NCBI GenBank assembly: GCA_025455285.1
Contig: JALOMU010000015.1
Location: 1 to 10,652, forward strand
Direction of reading: 5' to 3'
Origin: Flavihumibacter sp.
Lineage (GTDB): Bacteria; Bacteroidota; Bacteroidia; Chitinophagales; Chitinophagaceae
DNA length: 10,652 nt
Part shown: positions 7,168 through 10,652 of the stretch, one piece after another
Layout: the number at the start of each line of letters is the position of its first letter
How positions within the stretch are numbered: position 1 is the first letter of the stretch
Notes under the pieces: model-generated
The model's database searches: none
Seen by the model: only the letters and a program-made list of their open reading frames with translations
Told to the model about the DNA's origin: nothing
Made by a program: the position numbers and the translations under genes

Positions 7168-8430
7168 ATGCATCGATTCCAGGGGCTCATTGGTATCGTT
7201 CTCATTTTAGGGATCGCTTATTTATTCTCCAACAACAAAAAGAAGATCAATTTACGGGTGGTAGGCAGCGGAATTGCCTTGCAATTACTGATTGCCATCC
7301 TGGTATTGAAAGTGCCGGCCGTTACCAGGTTTTTTCAGATGCTGGGGAAGGGCATGGAAAAGATTGAAATATTTGCCAAACAGGGGGCATCCTTTGTTTA
7401 TGGGGGTATTGCTACCTATCAACCTGATGGCACAGTGGGAAATTATGTAGCAGGCGGATTTGTGTTTGCCTTTAATGTTACTGCGACGATCATCCTGGTT
7501 TGCGCACTGGTAGCTGTTTTTTATCATTTCGGGATCATGCAGCGCATAGTGGCAGTGATAGCCAAAGCCATGAATTTTGTAATGCGGGTAAGTGGTGCGG
7601 AAGCGTTGAGTAATGTGGCTTCTGCATTTGTTGGCCAGGTAGAGGCACAGGTAATGATCCGCCCTTATTTACAAACCATGACCCGAAGTGAACTGCTGGC
7701 CAGTATGAGTGGAAGCCTGGCCTGTATTGCGGGTGGGATTCTGGTTGTTTATGCCAACATGGGGGCTCAGGCCGGATTGGATCTTGCGCCCAAATTGATT
7801 ATGGCAAGCCTGATGGCAGCTCCCGGCGCACTGGTGATCTCTAAAATTGTTTTTCCCGAAACCGAAGAAAGCCAGACCATGGGTAGGGTGAAACTGGAGG
7901 TAAAAAGCCATTACACCAATGTGGTAGATGCTATTTCGCACGGTGCAGGTGATGGATTCAAGATTGCCATGAATGTTATTGCCATGCTGATTGGTTTTAT
8001 TGCCGTGATTGCCTGTATAGATTGGGTGCTGATTAAAATCGGGCATATTTTCAACCCGGAATTTGAACTCAGCCTTAACTATATTTTCGGAAAAATTTTC
8101 TATCCTTTCGCATGGGCCATGGGAGTACCCCTGGATGATGTTGACAATGTGGCCACCTTACTCGGACAAAAACTTACCATTAATGAGTTCGTGGCTTTTC
8201 AAAACCTGACCAACCAGTCTGTGCCAGTAGTATCTGATAAAGGATTGCTGATTGTAAGTATAGCAATTTGTGGCTTTGCGAACTTCAGTTCAGTTGGCAT
8301 GCAGATCGGTGGTATCGGTGAAATTGCTCCGGGAAGAAGAAGTGATCTTGCCAGGCTGGGATTAAAAGCCCTGCTCTGCGGAACCCTGGCCTCTTACCTG
8401 AGTGCAACCATTGCCGGCATCCTGATGTAA
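7168..8430 (+). CDS. Concentrative nucleoside transporter (CNT/NupC family)
   Basis: This 420-residue inner-membrane protein should take up nucleosides with a proton or sodium ion. The CNT domain order is intact: an N-terminal helical part (about 5-60), a gate region with NVTATIILVCALVAVFYHFG (about 103-122), the first re-entrant hairpin with SGAEALSNVASAFVGQVEAQ (142-161) and IRPYLQTMTRSELLASMSG, then a C-terminal half with NVVDAISHGAGDGFKIAMNV, LLGQKLTINEFVAF and CGFANFSSVGMQIGGIGEIAP. Glu340, Asn372 and Ser375 match the ribose-contacting residues known from the Vibrio cholerae CNT structure. The base-contacting GQTEAP-type motif is GQVEAQ here, which may shift substrate preference. The ATG at 7168 starts a good first helix, and the T9SS gene diverges from it 94 bp away. 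The stop lies 3 bp from the end of the convergent lipoprotein gene. Family is sure; exact substrate is not. Confidence 0.93.
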   Translation: MHRFQGLIGIVLILGIAYLFSNNKKKINLRVVGSGIALQLLIAILVLKVPAVTRFFQMLGKGMEKIEIFAKQGASFVYGGIATYQPDGTVGNYVAGGFVFAFNVTATIILVCALVAVFYHFGIMQRIVAVIAKAMNFVMRVSGAEALSNVASAFVGQVEAQVMIRPYLQTMTRSELLASMSGSLACIAGGILVVYANMGAQAGLDLAPKLIMASLMAAPGALVISKIVFPETEESQTMGRVKLEVKSHYTNVVDAISHGAGDGFKIAMNVIAMLIGFIAVIACIDWVLIKIGHIFNPEFELSLNYIFGKIFYPFAWAMGVPLDDVDNVATLLGQKLTINEFVAFQNLTNQSVPVVSDKGLLIVSIAICGFANFSSVGMQIGGIGEIAPGRRSDLARLGLKALLCGTLASYLSATIAGILM

Positions 8431-8433
8431 ACC

Positions 8434-10206
8434 TTACTGGTTCCGGATTACTTTAAACCGGAAATTAAAGGGCAGGGTGCGATTGCTGCTCAGATCACGC
8501 ATATTCCCGTTTGCAGTACCTTCTATGTATTCTCCTACTTTTCCGAACTGGGTGATTTTAACCAGCCAGGTACCTGCACTGGTAAGCTGTGTTTTATTCT
8601 GGCTGAACTTTAATGTTGTTACGGGGTATTCACCGGGATTTTCATTACCTGAAAAACTCAGGCTGAAAGCAACAGTAGTTGGGTCATTTGCTTTATAACA
8701 ATTGATAACATAGGTTCTCTCACCATTCCCTTTGGCCTGAACCAATGAATCTGTTGGAGCTTGTAAGAGATAATTGGTTCCATTCAGCGTATAGCTGATA
8801 TACTGCATGTTTCTTTTATTACAGGTGCTCACTAGTCCCAGGTCAACCGACCCGGTGGAAACTTCCATCATGATTGAATTACTTTCCTGGTTGCCCTCTT
8901 CATCAACTGCGGTTATTTTCGCATAGGTATTGGTGTTATAGCAGCGATTCAGATTCAATTGGAAATTGCCGTTGTTGATACTGGCTTTGTATTGCTGACC
9001 ATCAATTACCAAATTCACCCACCCCTTGAAAACGGGGGCGGCTTTGCAGTTTTGCACTTTGCCTGAAAGTACCAGGTTGTTTTTGCCAGTGGCACCGGCC
9101 TTGATGGTGCCAAGCCAGTTGTTGGAAGATCCGGTATTGATTTGCTTACTTGCCAGCACTTCATCGCAGGAATTAATGATGCGGATTTCCATCGCCTGGT
9201 TGCTAGGAGCATTCATTAACAGATCCCCTTTATTGTTCGTATGCACGGGGCTACCTAGCAGTTGTTTTCCATCCGCTGTATACAATTGAATACGGGCAAA
9301 AGAAAAAGCTTCACCGGTTATATCAGTAACCGATGCTTTGAGTGGCGAAGCGGGTAATGAGGTACCTACAGCCCATGTTGAAAAATGTGGAACCTTGGCA
9401 ATGTAAAAATTTCCCTCGCGGTAGGCTTGTCCTTCTTCCTTCCACTCAGTGCTGATGGGGTCATAGTACCAGAGCGAAATAGCTCCTGCCATGTTCGTCT
9501 GTCTGGTTGCTGGAATGGGGAAACGCACAGTGGCAGCTTTTCCTGTTTTCAACTGAAGTTGTTGACCTGCCTCACCGGTTAGTTCGGTGACCACAGCACT
9601 TATAAATTGGATAGATACTGGTTTGTTTTGTAAGTCTCTGCCCTTGGACCCGGGAATTACTCCATAAAAGCCCGGTTCATCTGCATCTTTACTGAAAGCA
9701 TAGGCTTGTACAGTTCCTGCATACTGCTGACCATTGGCTGCTTCCGCGATAGCATCCGGACCAAACTCTACACCTGAACCGGATGGCAATGTATAGGATG
9801 CCCCACTGACTGAGGCAAAACGTATCCCGCTGTTCAAGGGCTCCAACTGCATCCGTACATAATGTTCTGTTTCCGGCATTACCTCAAACCCTTTGAATTC
9901 GCGGAAAAAACCGTTTCCTGATACCTCCACCAGTCCGCTGTTGGACTTTACCCGAATAGACGAAAACCGATAATTTCCATTGATATCTGTTGTGGTTACA
10001 TGATTCCCGGAACGTACCACTGCGCCAGCTACCGGGGCAGCCTGCTGATCTGTAATCCTCCCCTGAAGGGATATGGTAACCAGTTCCGTTTCTGTGGATT
10101 TGCCTACAGGCGGGAGATCAGCCTGTTGATCTGGCTTTGTACAGGCATTTATTAGGAAAGCACAAAAAAGCGCTATCCAGCCTTTACGGATGCTTGGATT
10201 TGACAT
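8434..10206 (-). CDS. Lipoprotein with CarboxypepD_reg-like domain and further beta modules
   Basis: This encodes a 590-residue lipoprotein. The N-terminus MSNPSIRKGWIALFCAFLINAC has a lipobox ending at Cys22, after which comes a polar linker. Residues about 46-120 are a carboxypeptidase-regulatory-like Ig fold (LQGRITDQQAAPVAGAVVRS, TTTDINGNYRFSSI). Residues about 125-283 (YTLPSGSGVEFGP, QQYAGTVQAYAF, YGVIPGSKGRD, ISLWYYDPISTEWKEEGQAY, VPHFSTWAVG) resemble the extracellular region shared by FAM171- and CILP-type proteins; that match is from memory of the pattern. Two more Ig-like stretches follow at about 288-375 and 378-460, then a C-terminal beta-rich part at about 465-590. I see no enzyme motif and no T9SS sorting domain. 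It probably sits in the outer membrane facing outward, but this is inference. It is transcribed alone, with its own upstream region and a terminator before it. Confidence 0.85.
   Translation of the reverse strand: MSNPSIRKGWIALFCAFLINACTKPDQQADLPPVGKSTETELVTISLQGRITDQQAAPVAGAVVRSGNHVTTTDINGNYRFSSIRVKSNSGLVEVSGNGFFREFKGFEVMPETEHYVRMQLEPLNSGIRFASVSGASYTLPSGSGVEFGPDAIAEAANGQQYAGTVQAYAFSKDADEPGFYGVIPGSKGRDLQNKPVSIQFISAVVTELTGEAGQQLQLKTGKAATVRFPIPATRQTNMAGAISLWYYDPISTEWKEEGQAYREGNFYIAKVPHFSTWAVGTSLPASPLKASVTDITGEAFSFARIQLYTADGKQLLGSPVHTNNKGDLLMNAPSNQAMEIRIINSCDEVLASKQINTGSSNNWLGTIKAGATGKNNLVLSGKVQNCKAAPVFKGWVNLVIDGQQYKASINNGNFQLNLNRCYNTNTYAKITAVDEEGNQESNSIMMEVSTGSVDLGLVSTCNKRNMQYISYTLNGTNYLLQAPTDSLVQAKGNGERTYVINCYKANDPTTVAFSLSFSGNENPGEYPVTTLKFSQNKTQLTSAGTWLVKITQFGKVGEYIEGTANGNMRDLSSNRTLPFNFRFKVIRNQ
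8441..8463. terminator. Possible weak hairpin at the nupC-type/lipoprotein convergent junction
   Basis: TTCCGG at 8441-8446 and CCGGAA at 8458-8463 form a 6-bp inverted repeat with an 11-nt loop. It lies 11 bp after the transporter stop, inside the last codons of the lipoprotein gene. No strong T-run follows on the plus strand. It could slow transcription from the left, but it may be only coding sequence. Confidence 0.25.
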
Positions 10207-10239
10207 AGGGTATGAATCTTAATCTAGAACGACGTTCAA

Positions 10240-10265
10240 ACGGCAAATAGTATGCCGTAGACGGC
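10240..10265. promoter_or_regulatory. Nested palindromes upstream of the lipoprotein gene, possible operator
   Basis: ACGGCA (10240-10245) and TGCCGT (10253-10258) form a perfect 6-bp inverted repeat with a 7-bp spacer. The right arm is shared with a second one, GCCGT-AG-ACGGC (10254-10265), so ACGGC occurs twice in direct orientation 21 bp apart. The spacer overlaps a TA-rich promoter-like box. The arrangement suits a repressor site, but no regulator is identified. Confidence 0.45.
10244..10252 (-). promoter_or_regulatory. Possible -7 box for the lipoprotein gene
   Basis: On the minus strand the bases read TACTATTTG, which resembles the Bacteroidota TAnnTTTG box but with three bases between TA and TTTG. 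It lies about 37 bp before the ATG at 10206. A -33 element is not clear. It falls within the inverted repeat at 10240-10258. Confidence 0.35.
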
Positions 10266-10321
10266 GGTTCAGTGCCATTCATCGAATAAATTCTATCATC
10301 GTTGACCCCGATCAATAAAAG

Positions 10322-10353
10322 ATAAGAGGTCCCCCTTATGGAAGACCTCTTAT
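10322..10353 (-). terminator. Strong hairpin terminator downstream of the thioredoxin gene
   Basis: ATAAGAGGTC at 10322-10331 and GACCTCTTAT at 10344-10353 form a perfect 10-bp stem with a 12-nt loop. On the minus strand the stem is followed by CTTTTATTG, and on the plus strand by TATTTTT, so it could work in both directions. It begins 22 bp after the thioredoxin stop and separates that gene from the lipoprotein gene downstream. Confidence 0.8.
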
Positions 10354-10375
10354 TATTTTTAGTATCTGAATTTTA

Positions 10376-10652
10376 TCAGATATGAGCTTCAATTTTCTTC
10401 ACGAAATTGGACTTTGGTTGAGCTCCAACCAGCTTGTCAACCACCTGGCCATTCTTCACAAAAAGGATAGCCGGAATGGATGTGATGCCATAATTAATGG
10501 AAAGCTGAGGGTTATTGTCCACATTAACTTTTCCGATCTTAACCTTTCCATCATACTCTTTGGAAAGTTCTTCGATAACCGGACCAATAGCGCGGCAAGG
10601 GCCACACCATTCTGCCCAAAAGTCAATAACACTTAATTTATCAGACTCCAGT
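10376..10652 (-). CDS. trxA: Thioredoxin, 5' partial
   Basis: These are the C-terminal 91 residues of a thioredoxin, the small cytosolic protein that reduces disulfides and is itself reduced by thioredoxin reductase. The frame is open to the right edge, where the visible part starts [30 protein letters not shown], so only about 10-15 N-terminal residues are missing. The WCGPC active site is encoded at 10595-10609. The family's [10 protein letters not shown] segment and the cis-proline loop ([11 protein letters not shown]) follow, then FVKKIEAHI and a TGA stop at 10376-10378. There is no signal peptide region in view, and the length fits a plain TrxA rather than a longer thiol-disulfide oxidoreductase such as TlpA or ResA. 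A terminator follows closely, so it is the last or only gene of its transcript. Confidence 0.93.
   Translation of the reverse strand, partial: LESDKLSVIDFWAEWCGPCRAIGPVIEELSKEYDGKVKIGKVNVDNNPQLSINYGITSIPAILFVKNGQVVDKLVGAQPKSNFVKKIEAHI

Larger units (their letters stand above)
7070..7171. repeat. 12-bp inverted repeat flanking the divergent promoter region and containing both start codons
   Basis: The arms are GCATGAACAGCT at 7070-7081 and AGCTGTTCATGC at 7160-7171, perfect reverse complements separated by 78 bp. Read on its own strand, each gene begins AGCTGTTC-ATG-C, so the ATGs at 7073 (minus) and 7168 (plus) occupy the same place in each arm. The repeat is seen directly. A role as a regulator site or shared leader element is inference. 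Confidence 0.75.
10207..10375. other. Intergenic region between lipoprotein and thioredoxin genes
   Basis: This 169-bp gap holds the lipoprotein promoter region with its nested palindromes on the left and the thioredoxin terminator on the right. Between them (about 10266-10321) I see no small gene, RNA gene or repeat that I can support. Confidence 0.6.

Noticed and set aside
6736..7173. 145-codon open frame on the minus strand across the divergent region
   Set aside because: It overlaps the T9SS coding start and runs through the promoter region. Its composition is not protein-like and the T9SS frame explains the DNA.
10382..10636. Open frame of 84 codons on the plus strand
   Set aside because: It is antisense to the thioredoxin frame, which carries WCGPC and the cis-proline loop. 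The plus-strand product resembles nothing and is a shadow.
1..10652. Defence system, prophage, transposon, CRISPR array or toxin-antitoxin pair
   Set aside because: No nuclease, helicase, transposase, integrase, array-like repeat or small paired genes appear on either strand. All sizeable frames are accounted for by the six genes or are their shadows.

Overview
The window looks like chromosomal DNA of a Bacteroidota bacterium, probably a Chitinophagaceae-like lineage. The evidence is a C-terminal type IX secretion (T9SS) sorting domain, a perfect TAnnTTTG-type promoter box, an almost complete lack of Shine-Dalgarno sequences, a carboxypeptidase-regulatory-domain lipoprotein and a futalosine-pathway menaquinone gene. 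Moderate GC and uniform codon use give no sign of recent transfer. I see no transposase, integrase, CRISPR array, tRNA or rRNA. The placement below phylum level is inference.

Layout from left to right. (1) Positions 1-2267, plus strand: the 3' part of a HlyD-type periplasmic adaptor, then a complete TolC-type outer-membrane channel 9 nt later. These are the last two parts of a tripartite efflux or type I secretion operon whose inner-membrane transporter should lie to the left. (2) Positions 2246-7073, minus strand: a 1227-residue secreted T9SS protein, followed after a single base by mqnE (aminofutalosine synthase). The 3' end of mqnE overlaps the 3' end of the tolC-like gene by 22 bp. (3) Positions 7074-7167: a 94-bp divergent promoter region. 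Its two genes start inside the arms of a perfect 12-bp inverted repeat. (4) Positions 7168-8430, plus strand: a concentrative nucleoside transporter (CNT/NupC family). (5) Positions 8434-10206, minus strand: a 590-residue lipoprotein with an N-terminal CarboxypepD_reg-like domain. (6) Positions 10207-10375: intergenic DNA with overlapping palindromes near the lipoprotein promoter and a strong hairpin terminator. (7) Positions 10376-10652, minus strand: a thioredoxin, cut by the right edge, so its start codon is not in the window.

The genes do not form one pathway. The adaptor and channel work together in export. The T9SS protein and mqnE appear co-transcribed but have no obvious functional link. 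The transporter, the lipoprotein and the thioredoxin are separate units. I found no convincing new multi-gene system. The points most worth a second look are the start-codon inverted repeat, the T9SS-mqnE coupling, the altered base-recognition motif in the transporter, the duplicated modules of the T9SS protein, and the nested palindromes upstream of the lipoprotein gene.
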